NCBI GenBank assembly: GCA_038503035.1 | Contig: JAVSML010020433.1 | Span: 269,462 to 333,461, forward strand | DNA: 64,000 nucleotides | DNA from: Crocodylus rhombifer | Taxonomy: Eukaryota > Chordata > Crocodylia > Crocodylidae | Reading direction: 5' to 3' | In this document: one piece after another, positions 11,837-24,040 of the stretch | Layout: every line of letters begins with the position of its first letter | Numbering within the stretch: the stretch's first letter is position 1 | Translations under genes and position numbers: made by a program | The notes under the pieces: generated by a model | Told to the model about the DNA's origin: nothing | Database searches by the model: none | The model's input: the letters and a program-made list of their open reading frames with translations, nothing else

Positions 11837-13900
11837 TTTTTCATCATATGAGCAGTAAGTCTGCTTCTTAGTTCCACTTATACCATAAGGTTTCCAAACA
11901 CAGGGTGGAGACCATGACTAGTACTGATCATATTTTGATTTTATGCAAGCATCTTTCACCCTCAAGAACCCCCCACTGCTTTACAAACACGTTCCTGTCT
12001 AACACAGACCTTGCTACAGCTCTTCATAACCTCAAAAAGCTAACAGACACATTAGGGGTCAAAGGTCATGGGGCCAAAGATTACTACAATGATCAGAATA
12101 AAAGACCATATGGCAGAATTAGTGTATAAAAGTTAAGAGCCCTGGAAGCGGGCAACCCCAACTGATCTGCAAATTGATCCTACAGTTCTGCCCTGCTAAC
12201 AGGACTCGGTGTAACCAGGGGAGCGGGCCGCAGCATGTACTATTTGGACTCTTGGATTTTGACTGAGATGCTTCTTGAGTAGCCCCAACAGTGCCAGTTC
12301 TGCTGGTGGTTTGGGCTTATGTCCAACGGGAACTGAATGGACATGTGCACTCACTTATTTCACACAGGCCAGTAAACACTTCCAGAAGTCATAATCAACC
12401 CAGAGCAGATTGGAACTAGTAAACTCAATGTTCCATAACCCACAACCGGCCCTGTAAATAACAAGGAAAAATTTCAAGATCTACTCATTCTAGCAGTGCC
12501 TCATTTTTAACGAACAGTCATCAAAGGAATACAAAAGGAGGAGCCCTGCTAAATGAAATGGAGAATCTAAACCATAATGCTTTTCTGTCACTCAGTTCCT
12601 CTCCCAACATAAATTTCTTAAAGTCACACTCCTTAGATTGAGAAGCAAAAAATCTGACCAGTGCTTTATCTCACAGGGCCAAAACCTACTGCTGTAGAGA
12701 AATAAAAACCCTGATTCTGATAGAAAAAGCAGGGATATGACTTGGGCTTCCCATGCAAGAGCTCCAGAGCTGCAGCACATAACCATGGTGGTTTCTTCGT
12801 GTATTCTCTGCACTCAGTACAGAGCAGTTTTGAATGCAGAACAACATTGGGCTGGTGGATGTATGCTTCCCTATGCACATTCCTAGCCCTTTTGACCCAC
12901 ACAGGGGAGTCATGAGGCTGCAGGAATGGCTACATGAGCATTCCCATGGCTCAGAGGGGAGCAACTGCTTTAAGACCTCCAAGCTTGGTTCAACCAGGGG
13001 GGTTGATCACTGGGTTTTAGAAAGTTTCCCCATGCTGACAAGCAACAGATAGGAATTTGCCAGGAAAGTGTAATTACAGGTTTATCTGAGATACAGGAAC
13101 CTGATGGGGAAACAAGACACTTTAAATGGGATGAGCAATGGTACACAGGCTCAATCTGGCAGGTGGAGGGGTAGAGAACAGGGAGCCAGGGACTGCCAGC
13201 TAGGGATGATTAATTTGAGACTATCCAAAGAAATATTAAACTAATTAAATATCAAAATTTTTTTTTCACATCAGGGTGGTTCAGCAGCTTAAAATGAAAC
13301 TGCTTTCAAATGGGCATAAAGGCTTTAGCATCAGTACAGAGATACCACAGCAGCAGCCACTAGCTACGGACAGAGATCTGTGGGTGGGAGGGGGGAGGAT
13401 GAGTGAGATGAAGCAGGTGAGGAGTATTAGGACAGGCTTGGTGACTGACTTCATCCCCCATCAGGGCTCCAGCACAAGTTAAATGCTGTGGTCATGGATT
13501 TTCTTTGTGTTTAATTTAAGAGGGTGCAAAAGCAGGTGCTCTACAAGCAGGTAGGAATAGGGAAGTTGGCCTAGTTATCCTTTGTAATGTAAACCCATTA
13601 GGGTCCACAGAATTATTCCCTGGTGAATGGATCTGAAGAATATGAGGAAAGAAACCTGTTGGCTCTGACTAAGGCCTCAGGTTTATAAAGGGGTGTTTGG
13701 CTCTTTAAAATAAAATAGGAAGGGTCAAGAGCAGGTCTGCTTATACTGACTGAGACCCACTGCTGAGCCTCTTTTGGTCCACAGCATTTCTGCAGTCCAT
13801 TCCCATCTTACTCTGCATCACCTGAATTTGGAAACAAAGAGGGATCTTGGTTCTTCTGTCCTGTTCCCCTCTCTCAAAACACCAACGTGCACCCTGTCCC
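11837..13900. other. Intergenic DNA, nothing recognised
   Basis: No exon, RNA gene or complete transposon was recognised. Short open frames have no recognisable domain. It ends in a run of 13 C (13902-13914) immediately before the assembly gap. Confidence 0.45.
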
Positions 13901-13915
13901 TCCCCCCCCCCCCCA

Positions 13916-14315
13916 NNNNNNNNNNNNNNNNNNNNNNNNNNNNNNNNNNNNNNNNNNNNNNNNNNNNNNNNNNNNNNNNNNNNNNNNNNNNNNNNNNNNN
14001 NNNNNNNNNNNNNNNNNNNNNNNNNNNNNNNNNNNNNNNNNNNNNNNNNNNNNNNNNNNNNNNNNNNNNNNNNNNNNNNNNNNNNNNNNNNNNNNNNNNN
14101 NNNNNNNNNNNNNNNNNNNNNNNNNNNNNNNNNNNNNNNNNNNNNNNNNNNNNNNNNNNNNNNNNNNNNNNNNNNNNNNNNNNNNNNNNNNNNNNNNNNN
14201 NNNNNNNNNNNNNNNNNNNNNNNNNNNNNNNNNNNNNNNNNNNNNNNNNNNNNNNNNNNNNNNNNNNNNNNNNNNNNNNNNNNNNNNNNNNNNNNNNNNN
14301 NNNNNNNNNNNNNNN
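13916..14315. other. Assembly gap of 400 N
   Basis: Exactly 400 unknown bases follow a C homopolymer, so the true length may differ. Open frames drawn across it are artefacts. Confidence 0.98.
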
Positions 14316-15335
14316 CGGCAAACATCCAACAAATTGCTCTACTCCTTCCTAAACATGCCAGAATCCTGCTAGTTTAAACATAATCACAGGTTGGCAATAG
14401 GGGCTGATTAATCACATACTTGTAACCCAAATCATCAAAAAAGGGAATGTCATATCTAACTGCTAGGTGCCCCGAAATGCGCACACATGCCTCAATCCTT
14501 ATTCCACAGGGTCAGTCCTGCACTTGATCATGCAAAACCCACGCTGGCAGCCCCTTCAGGCTTTATGTAGAGAGTGCAATCCTTCAATCTTTACACTTAT
14601 CTCTTGCACAGGGGCAGCCAGAGCAGGCCTTTGCTGAGTGGTATCTATTTCTTCTCTACATTTGCCTCTTGCCTGAGGCTTGGAAAGGCACTGCATTCAT
14701 TTTCCTTGAAGTTCCTTCCATTTCTTTTTAGTATTCAATGGGGGGAAAAATACTTATTAACTTGGCATCAGTCATGAGTGAAACAATGGCTTGCCATGTA
14801 TGTGGTTACCGGGGCTGCAAAGTTGTCTGGTAAAGGAACTTGGAAAAAACAGAATATTACCCAGTTCTGTTTGCCTTTTATGAAACTTGTTTTCCTTTTT
14901 TGGCCTTGTGGGGTGATGTAGGGAGTCCAAATAAGGTGAGAGTCCACCATCAAGGAATTCGGTCTAGGAGATGACTAAGTCTTAGCATTTCTGCCCCATA
15001 GCTTGGGTCTGAAGGACTTAAAACAAGACATCTTCCCCATGGCAGAAAGGCTGTATTTAGACCTGGTGCACTGAGTACAGCTCTAGAGATTTACTGTAAT
15101 TTTGATCAACTTTGACTCTGGCCCCCAAGTCTTTCCTAAAAATGACTCAGAATTGATTTTAAACTGTGGAAACTGCTTAGTGAATCCTGATTAGGTGACA
15201 AACCAGTTCTCCCTGGATGGCTACAAAATGGACACTGCCTCAGCACTGACCTTTCCTCCATGAATAAATTACTAGAAGGGTAGAAAACAGCTATGTAACC
15301 CTTTCCCCCTGTTTTTTATCAGTTAGGCTTGCATA
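14316..15335. other. Intergenic DNA, nothing recognised
   Basis: AT-rich DNA with only short chance open frames. Confidence 0.45.
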
Positions 15336-15339
15336 TTAG

Positions 15340-15410
15340 GGGCTTGTTCCAAAGGCCATTGAAGTCAATTGACAGATTCTCAGTGACTCTGTATCAGAAC
15401 TCAGAGGGCA
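15340..15410 (+). repeat. Ancient amniote repeat fragment
   Basis: Contains 'ggccattgaagtcaattgac...cagtgactctg', the pattern of a very common old reptile/bird repeat ('cccattgaagtcaatgg...'). A related piece occurs at 16800-16862. Confidence 0.35.
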
Positions 15411-16054
15411 TCTACCTAAAACCTGCCAGGGGACTCGCCGTGCTGCTGCGGCTGGGGTGGGAAGAAAGAAAAGGCTCAAAAGAAAACAGCAAGCCTGCTT
15501 TATGAGATAGGAAGTGTCAAACAGGAAAATGAAAGCACTTCAGGGACTGCAATAACAAACCTCATTTCTTCATAAACCCTCTGGCTGCAGTCTGCTCAAT
15601 GGGCCTGCAATTAGATTTTACCATATTTTAAAGCTTTTCCGGGGTGGAGGGTGAGCAATCCCTGATCAATCTGCCAGTCTTCGACCAGAGTACAAGTACT
15701 CTGTGTCCTGGTCTACAGAAGAGACAATTGCAGTGGAAGCGCATGTGGCCTTAACTTCCAAGTTTAAATAACTATTTAGGCACAATCTAATGAATTACAA
15801 TGGTGGGGGCAACCTTTAAAAAAGGCATGCCACAAATTAGTCCAGCACCTCCCCAGAGTGCCACTTGGATCCACTGCCATTACCTGATCTGTTGCTCAGC
15901 TTTCTGTTCCCAGAATTATCTGCTGCAGTGCTGCCTGTCCCCTCCCGGATCTGCTGCATGCCACACAGGCTGCTTATGCCATTTGGCACTCAGGCTGCAG
16001 CTTGGCCACCCTGGAAGATGGGTGTGCCCAGGAGACAGGAGTGACCAGCAGATA

Positions 16055-16180
16055 TGACCACATTGCTGTTCTGTGCCTCACTTTCCTCCTCTGTAAAAGG
16101 AGTAGAATATTATGGGCTACCTCATGGTGGGGGGAGGGAAGATGGGTAGAAGGATTAAATCCATAGTAAAAGGGGATATT
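16055..16180 (+). repeat. MIR/CORE-SINE-like fragment
   Basis: The phrase 'tgtgcctcactttcctcctctgtaaaagg' in sequence order matches the tail-side segment of MIR-type SINEs ('cctcagtttcccc...tctgtaaaatgg'), followed by a 'gattaaatcc' equivalent. The tRNA-derived head is not recognisable. Confidence 0.5.
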
Positions 16181-16204
16181 GCACATTTAAACTGAAACTG
16201 AATA

Positions 16205-16546
16205 CAGGCATACCTCGGAGATATTGCGGGTTCGGTTCCAGACCACCACAATAAAGTGAATATCGCAATAAAGCGAGTCACTCAAATTTTTTAGTTTCCC
16301 AGTGCATATAAAAGTTATGTTTACACTATACTGTAGTCTATTAAGTGTGCAATAGCATTATGTCTAAAAAAAACCAATGTACAGACCTTAATTAAAAAAT
16401 ACTTTATTGCTAAAAAATGCTAACCGATGGAAAAATGGCGCCGATAGACTTGCTCGACGCAGGGTTGCCACAAACCTTCAATCTGTAAAAAACGCAATAT
16501 CTGCGAAGCACAATAAAGCGAAGCACAATAAAACGAGGTATGCCTG
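16205..16546 (-). mobile_element. Tigger1-like mariner MITE (internal-deletion derivative)
   Basis: The ends are inverted repeats: left 'caggcatacctcg' and right 'cgaggtatgcctg'. The element is flanked on both sides by TA (16203-16204 and 16547-16548), the target duplication of Tc1/mariner elements. Internal sequence ('gcaataaagcg', 'cactatactgtagtctatt', 'gcaatagcattatgtc') is, from memory, nearly that of both ends of mammalian Tigger1, joined near 16427 ('gctaaccgatggaaaa'). Read on the minus strand it is about 110 bp of the 5' end fused to about 230 bp of the 3' end. There is no transposase, so it would have been mobilised in trans. Degree of identity needs an alignment. Confidence 0.85.
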
Positions 16547-16799
16547 TATTTACAAATAAATAAAATAACAGATTCTAAGTTATAAAGAATTTTTGCTGCA
16601 ATTTTTTTAGCTTGTCAATTAAAATAGCCTGAATTAACATGAAACTGGGAAAAATCCCAGCTGTTTTGTAACCCAAGGACTCCAGCACTCTGCTAAGGGG
16701 CAAGAATCAGAGAGGGGAAGACTAGCAAAGAGGCAGAATCCAAGGCTCGGTTTCCATCAGCCAAGCTGAGTATAATACAGTGAATCAATATACTACCAA

Positions 16800-16862
16800 A
16801 GAGTTTGATCCAAATTCCAATAGAGTTAGTGGAAGTTTGACTTCAACTGGAGCTGAATAAGG
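16800..16862 (+). repeat. Ancient amniote repeat fragment
   Basis: Contains 'ccaatagagttagtggaagtt' style wording (an eroded form of 'cattgaagtcaatggaagt') and ends 'gctgaataaggcc'. Weak match from memory. Confidence 0.25.
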
Positions 16863-19800
16863 CCACAGAGGATGGAAAGTGAATAAGGCGCCTTATTCTT
16901 TACTTCCTTGTACTTTGTGTCCTAATTCATACATGTGCAAATTGGATGAAAGCCTTTTAGTTGCCACTGTAATTGGAATATGCTTTGCATTCCCTTTGCA
17001 ACAGTGCCATTAACGGTACAAGAAAGGAGGCAATAGTGAATCAGAGCCATTTTATCCATCTAGGTACTAATATGATCTTTATTGCCAGAGGAGCTGAGTG
17101 CATCTGTGTGACAGCCCTTTCCACTAGTCAAAATTGAAAACAGTAGGCCCGCTTGTGCCTTCTAAGTTCAGATCAGGGCAGATGGCACAGTGCTTCAAAC
17201 TGGGATCCTTCTTGCTTCCTGGGAACATTAATAATGGGATCAGAGAAACAAAAAGACAGAGAGAATAAAATCTGTAGCTATCACCTGACAATTTCAAGTG
17301 AAAAGCTATGTGGAATTTCTCTGGTATTTTACCAGATACAGTATTTGTCACCATTTCTGTCCTGAATTGTTTTGGCACAACCCAGTAGTCCTGCCATCAT
17401 ATCCAACCCCAGATTTGGTGATAGTTACCTTTATATTTGTGCATTTTGTATTTTTGTGTGTGTGTGAAGTGCTTTCAGGGTCCTGTGCTGTGCTACACCC
17501 AAATAGATAACATTACTAGTACTGGAGGTGTGTAGCTAAACATTAGTCTTAAGGAAGTCCCGGGTTAGATGAGAACTTCTGATTCCCTGGCTTTTTGGAG
17601 AGCATGTGCAAGGTGCTTTGTTCCTTTCACTAGTTCCTTGGGAAATTGTACATTTTTCACAGAATTTTTATGGCTCCCTGTAACAGACTCTGCATTGACT
17701 CTGAGAACTCATAAGCAGCCCCAATAGCAGAATGAGGACACAGCCCATGAATTGAAAGGGAGAGAGCAAGCTCCTCCTATGTGCTAGCTGCAGCCAAAGC
17801 AACGGCTTTACCAGACTGTTAAACAAGCCATTGCCATATTGTCACCACTCTTAGCAGAAAGCTGCATTTCATTTGCTGAAGCCTGGGGCGGCAGGAAGCT
17901 CCAAGGACAAAACAGCTATTGGACTTCTAAACAGAACTAGATGCCCTTCACAATCACCATGAAGGTCTCAATGGCACTTGCTGTCTTTGGGTCCAGAGCA
18001 CACCATGTCCTTTGACAGGGAACTGGAATGTCTTCTACCTGTGGCATTGTCCCATGACCTCATTTTACAACAAGTGACCCTCATGGGTTCACAATGCCAC
18101 TAGCTGCCTTCTCACAAATAGAGGCATAGACATGTCTTAAAACCTTCCACCAGTTCCCTTGTCACTTCAGGAGAGTGTAAGGGGGCTACGAAGGGAGCGG
18201 AATTGCTCCTTGGAGTCATCTGACATAGAGATTTCCCATCCAGAACTACATAAAAGGTTTATGCCAACCTCCATTGCAGCTCTGGCAGAGGGTAGAGGCT
18301 GGCAGAGGATAGCCACAGTGTACTGCAGTACAGTCTAACTTTGAGCAGCTCAAAAAGCTGGTCTTCAACTGCCGCCAGGCTGCAGAAGTAATAAAGGTGA
18401 CACAGAGCCCAGCAGCAGCCCTGAATCTAGGGTTGTGCTCATAAAATGTGGAAGGATAGTTTAGAAGATTCAGCAGACTTGCCCACTTCAGAGCTAAACT
18501 CAGCCTAAAAATAAGGGAACGGCTCCACTGACAGGGCTGAAGTCCTCCTCCCATGGACTTTGCCCCCTGTTCTCATCTATTGCCTCTTTGACCTGTAATG
18601 CAGTTTCATCACTCCTGGTGTAAGAGCCTTCTCCTTTGCAACACCTGCCATGGAGTGGACATGTACTCCCTTGCAGAGCCTGGAGGCCTAGAGACAGGGC
18701 AGAAACACCATTAGATTTTCAAGTCTCTTGGGCACTTCTGAATGTCTTAGCAGCACCATGTAGGTTAGGTTGCTCTCTTTCTGTGATGCGGGGCTTGATT
18801 GTCAGATGGTGTCAATCCAGCCTATTCCTCTGAAGCCAGTGGAGCTGAGCTGATTGATGTGAGTTGAGATTTGGCCCACTGCATGAAACTTGGCCCACAT
18901 CTCAGGCCAGATAGACAAGGCTTCCTTGGTTATCAAATCTGACCCCAGGTGTCTGCTTTCCCCATCCTGCCCTTTCCCAGGAGGTCAGCAAAGGGGAGAG
19001 GCAAAGTTAAATCATCTCCTCCCACCGTGCACTAAAATGTGACAAGTGAATGAATGTGCTGGGGCATAAGGCTCAGACAAACATCTGTAAAGTTGGGAAT
19101 AAAAACTGGCCCAAGTTTTAAGGTCGTGGTATATGAGGCAGTGGATGATTTCAGTATGAAATGCTGCAGACAAACCACCCTTTACTGCTTATTTCCACCC
19201 CAATCTTGGCTCCATTCATTTCATCTGAGACTCTGTTCTATTTTTGGAAGCTTTAAAAATACCCAGGGAGTTGCCAGCCACTTTTATTCAGATACAAGGA
19301 CGTTATAGATTGAAGACATTAAAAACAGTGAGTGGCTTCTGCTCAGCTTTAAGGGGCTTCCAGGTAAAGAGCAGGCCCCAAGCCATGGAAGAAGCTGCCC
19401 AAATGGTTATTCTGGTCATAACTGGGTGGTAAGAGAGACCAGACAGAGTAACAGAGCCATATACAAAATGCAGCTATGAGAGCAGGAATGCCCCCTCCTT
19501 CTGCTGTTCAACATAAATACATATCACACAGATGTTTGCTAACCACATATATGCGATAGAGGAAATGATCAATTTTTTCTAGCCTCCTGTGACATAATCA
19601 TCACTTGGGTATCTGAGAAGTTAAAATGGAGCAGCAAGGGGCACAGTAAAGAACACATGGACCACACTGGTGAGTGGATTACAATAAAATGGGTGGACAG
19701 ACTGATATCGCCAGTTATTCTCAGTTGGCTTTTAGAGGGATTCTCTGATTCCTAACACAGAGCACAGACTTCCGCCTTCAAAGCAAAACTACAGTTTCTT

Positions 19801-20800
19801 TTTCTTTGGTCTCACAAGAGAATCTCCCTTTGAAGTGGGGGGCGGTGTGGAGAATCCCCTGCACTTACATAAAAGGAGAAAACAAGCTCCCAAGTCAGAA
19901 AGAATTTCGCAAAGCCCCAAAATCTATTCACCCTGGCTCCCAAAATTCAGGATGTCCCAAGAGTCCTCCTCCTGCTGCACTTCACTGCCTTCCAGGAGCA
20001 CAGGGGATTAATTAGCTGGTGTCTGGAAAGAACTTTGAGCAATAAAAACTCTCCTGGGCAATTCTCTCTCTCATAAAACCCCGATTTCTCAAGACACCAA
20101 AGCCCCTGACAGTGAAAGGATAATGTTCAGCTAATGATGATCATTATGCAAAACTAATGAATCAGAAGGATAATGGGAGCTGTCTTGAGACACCATCCTT
20201 GATCCATGGGGACAGTGTTTTGCTCCTCATAGGATTGGGCCCTGAAGTGTATCCTCCCCCCACTCCTGATGATCCCAGCTATTCTATTCCTAATGGATCT
20301 TGTGAATTAGCTGGTTTCAGCACTATCAAGGCTGGGCTATTGAAAAAAAGAGCGGGGAGGGAGGAGCTGTGAATAACACTGGCTGTGGTCAAGCAGGGAG
20401 TGTTTCTGGGCTCCAGTCCACAGTGCCAAAGCCATTATGAGTTTTGCTATAAAGCAGGGATCCATTTACAAATGCATTGGGGAAGGATATGAACGAAGGA
20501 ATCAGTAGTTGCAACAAGCAGTCTGTTATCTAAACACTTTTCTTCCAAAACCAGAAGGTTTCCTGGGTTCTTTTTAGGGCTGTGCTGTTTGGTGCCTTTC
20601 CTGTGCCTCCCCATGCAAAAGCTAAAGACTTTAAAGAAGGCAGTACAGGTCCATCAGGCAGCAGGGAGAGGAAATGTCTCCCTGGCTTCTGCTAGTAATG
20701 ACCTGCCATTTTACACCTGTGCTCAATGACTGTGAAGCTAAGGGAAGGTTTCAGCAACATTTTGAGGTATCTCATTCAGCCTGAACCTCAGCAAGCCTGG
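16863..20800. other. Intergenic DNA, little recognised
   Basis: No exon or RNA gene was recognised. Around 18780-18905 there is a weak old-repeat signature ('ccagtggagctgagctg...atttggccca'). The remaining sequence appears unique by eye. Confidence 0.4.
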
Positions 20801-21249
20801 ATGTAATTGTAACCCAGGCGGTACTCCAAGAGGTACCCCCTCTCCAATTGAAGGGATCAAAGCAGGTGTACAAGCGCTGTGGGAGGTATAGGGACTCTCC
20901 TCCCCCTATAGAGCAGAGCCAGACCACCAATGGGGACTTAACCATATACCTTTTAATGAGGGAACAATACTGGGAACATAACAGGCATAAATAAGAGGGT
21001 ATAGTGGACACTACAATGCCCCAAGAGGGCAGGATTCAACAAAGGTTAGACACTTACAATCATTGACAAAAGACAGGGTTAACAAAATATAAAACACAAA
21101 CAGCAAAGCAAACAATACTGGTAGGTGAAATATAAAAAAGGCACAAAATGTCAAATGACAAGGAAATATAGGGCCTAGGTACCCGGAGGGGGAGAAAACA
21201 CAATGGCCCCTTTTCAATGCAAGAAGATATGCTTCTTGTTAGCTCACTC

Positions 21250-21325
21250 ACCCCAAGTCATCTCAGTGAGGACTTGAACTTAGATCTCCCATGTGGTAAG
21301 CAGCAACACTACCATATAGCCACCA
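21250..21325 (-). repeat. tRNA-derived SINE-like fragment
   Basis: Read on the minus strand, 'gctatatggtagtgttgct' is followed by 'agatctaagttcaagtcct'. The latter contains a Pol III B-box-like GTTCAAGTC, at about tRNA spacing from an A-box-like region. No intact cloverleaf can be folded by eye, so this is a SINE head or tRNA pseudogene, not a working tRNA. Confidence 0.4.
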
Positions 21326-21754
21326 CTGCTGGCACTACTCCAGCCTGCTAGGGGTCTTGACCTTCCTGGAGCCCCAGCCTCACACTGACCTGCCTGGCCT
21401 CTGACTGGAGGAGCTGGAAGCAGCGCTGCGAACCCCTCAGGTCATTGCTCAGATCCTCGCAGGAGCTGGGGAGCCTCTCCTGCTGGCTGCAGCCTCTCCC
21501 AGGGGATCCTAGAGCCCAGTGGGGGAGCCTCTCCTGCCAGCTGCATGCCACACTGCTGAGGGTCCCACTGCTGCTTGCAGGTCCTGCTCCTTCAGGCTCT
21601 TCTGGAGCAACTGCTCCCACCCCCCTGGCTCAGCTCTTTGAAGCTCCTTCCTTGTTGTCCCTCCTGAGTCAGCCAGGCTGTCCCTTTTATCCCCCTCCAG
21701 GTGACCCACGGGGCCAATCAGAGGACATGGAGAGTGAGTCTCTGGGGCCAGATT

Positions 21755-21908
21755 GGTGAGGAAAGGGAATCCCAAGTCCTCCAATCATCTTTTACCCCTT
21801 CAAAACCCCTGGGCCAAATCATTACTAGATCGGTGAGGAAAGGGAATCCCAAGTCCTCCAATCATCTTTTGCCCTTTGAAAACCCCTGGGCTAAGTCACT
21901 GCCAGCTA
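21755..21908. repeat. Tandem duplication, 77-bp unit, two copies
   Basis: The unit starting 'ggtgaggaaagggaatccc' at 21755 is repeated from 21832 with a few differences (for example 'ttttacccctt' against 'ttttgcccttt'). Both copies are followed by 'cccctgggc'. It lies in a GC-richer stretch (21350-21910) that otherwise holds only chance open frames. Confidence 0.85.
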
Positions 21909-22479
21909 GCCCATCACATAATGAAGGCTGCTTTCTGGCCTGATCAACATGTTTTGGGTCCACCCAAATGCAACAGTGCTCCTCACTAAGGTAGCTGCAT
22001 CTCAGGGATGAACAACAAACAGCTCTATTCTCCCTTCTGTTTCCTGGTACCAAAGAGAGCAAATAATGATAAGAAGGAACAAAGATGCCCTGAAAGCAGT
22101 GGAGAGTGCTGACTCCATGGCTTGCTGTCCCCTATCCAAGCAGCTGTGAATCTGTAGCGTAAGACTCCATTAACAGATCAGCAGCCCTTCCCATGGCATG
22201 GACACCCTTCAACGGATTCTGAACACAGCAGAATGTAGCAATCCTTGGTTCGTGTCATTTTTAAAAGGGACTTGCTAGTTCACCAAGAAAGCACCACCTG
22301 GGCCCTAACAGCCACAGGGAAATCTCCACAAGAGGGCTGACACAGTACTCTCCTCCTGATAGCCCCTCATTGGCTAAGTACAGTAGTCAAAAAGCCTGAG
22401 GCTGAATTGATTCAGTCTTTGTAGGTTAGTCTAAGCTGCAAAGATTGAACCAACAAGCAAGTGAACAAACATTCATTTT

Positions 22480-23130
22480 TGATTCAGGAAGTGCAGTCAC
22501 ATGCCTGCAGTGGCCCAAGCCAGCCAAGGGGCACTAGAGCATGGCTTTCTGGGATGTAGCCAGCATGCGCTGTGTGTTCACTTCCTCTTCCTGCTGCCCC
22601 CAAAGTCTCTGGGATTTGCAGTCCAGACTCAGAGTAACAGGATTCTGCAGGGTTGTTCATCAATTCCTCTTCCTACTTCCAGGTGCCTCTGAGATTTGTA
22701 GACCACAGTCGCAGCCAGCATTAAGTAAGTAGGACATGGCAGCTCCATACTCAGGGGAAGTTTAACCCCAGAGCCCAGGATTGGTTTGCCTGGGGCAACG
22801 GGGGGAGGCAGTGAGGCAGCCTTCACCACTCCATCTAGGGAGCAGAGGGGCAGGGCCAGACCTGTTCTCTGGAGGAGACAGCACATCAAAGCCCAACGCA
22901 TGCTGGGAGATTCTGATTTAACTTAAACCACGAAGGGGTATGGGTCATAAGTTTCATAAACCAGTTTGACTTGAATCAGTAAAGTCTGATACTACATTCA
23001 AGCAGGTTTATCTGCCAGTTTCAGCCATTTTGAAATTGGTTTATGTGCACTGAACTTCTATTCTGTTACAGGTTTAAACCAGTTTCTAATCACTTAAACA
23101 ACTTTATGTGTAACTTCTGTTACCACACCA
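22480..23130. repeat. Probable interspersed repeat of unknown class
   Basis: The stretch contains internally repeated phrases: 'tttatgtgcactgaacttct' and 'tttatgtgtaacttctgttac', with the palindrome 'ggtttaaacc' between them, and two related phrases near 22600 and 22690 ('tctgggatttgcag', 'tctgagatttgtag'). I recall similar sequence as dispersed in crocodilian DNA. No ends or target duplication were defined. Confidence 0.35.
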
Positions 23131-23851
23131 GAGAGGATGAACCACTGGATCCACTTGCCGATTAGCTGGCACACTGTGATGATTATAAGATACTTCCCCT
23201 CCACATTCCCTTATGAGCCTTAGAGCGGCCAAACCGACTCATTCCAAATTCATGAAACTGGCTCCAAAATTCATAACATGGGCTTAAAAGTCACAAGACT
23301 TTTGTAAAAGAGAAAGTGATGACGTTGGGAGGGAGGGCAGGGTTTGGAGCTCTAGGTAACATCCACATTGTTTCCCAGTTTTTCTTTAGAGTAACATAGG
23401 TTGTAAACATACTTGTTAGAAGAAACTATACCAGCTGAGATTCTCTCACAACCACATCATTCTAGAGTCTGTGGCCTAAAGAGAGGCAGCAAATTTTGTG
23501 AGACTCATGATTAAAATGTGTGGATTGACAATACTGCACTGTTTTGACTCAGTAGGGGGCCAAGTTCTGTCCTGGGATAACTCCAAAGACATAATAGTGG
23601 AGACTTTGGCTCATGTTTTTGCATGTGGTTAAATAACTGTTTCTTGGCAAGAGAGAGTCTGATGTTAAGGACTCTGTGTTATCCTATATTTGAGACTCCC
23701 GTTAAGGACTGGATCTATAGCTTTTCTATTAGCAAGCACTCCAAAAATCAGGAGTTCCAGGTCCCTTGAAATCAAGGGAATCTTTTACAAAAAGTGAGAC
23801 CAAAAAGGATTGGTTTGGGATCCATGTGACTTTTGTACCTTTTAAGAGTCC

Positions 23852-24040
23852 CGGGGGTGGGCAAAATGTGGCCCGCAGGCCAGATGCAGCCTGTCAGGCC
23901 ATTCTATCCAGCTCATGGGGTCACTAAAAATTTTAGAAAGTTAATATTTATCTGCCCCTGGCTGCCTGTCAAGCAGCCCTCAATGCCTTGCCAAAAAACT
24001 CGGTAAGCAGCCCTCTGCTCAAAATAATTGCCCACCCCTG
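23852..24040. mobile_element. hAT-type MITE, copy 1 of a ~185-bp family
   Basis: Left end 'cgggggtgggcaa' and right end 'ttgcccacccctg' are inverted repeats typical of hAT (Charlie-like) elements. The body ('ggccattctatc...', 'ctgcctgtcaagcagccctc', 'caaaataattgcc') matches the copy at 43543-43726 along its whole length. An exact 8-bp target duplication was not found. Too short to code. Confidence 0.8.

Noticed and set aside
13741..14377. Open frames running through the gap
   Set aside because: They consist mostly of unknown bases.
21250..21325. Functional tRNA gene
   Set aside because: A B-box-like sequence is present, but no cloverleaf with matched acceptor arms can be formed. Kept only as a SINE-like fragment.
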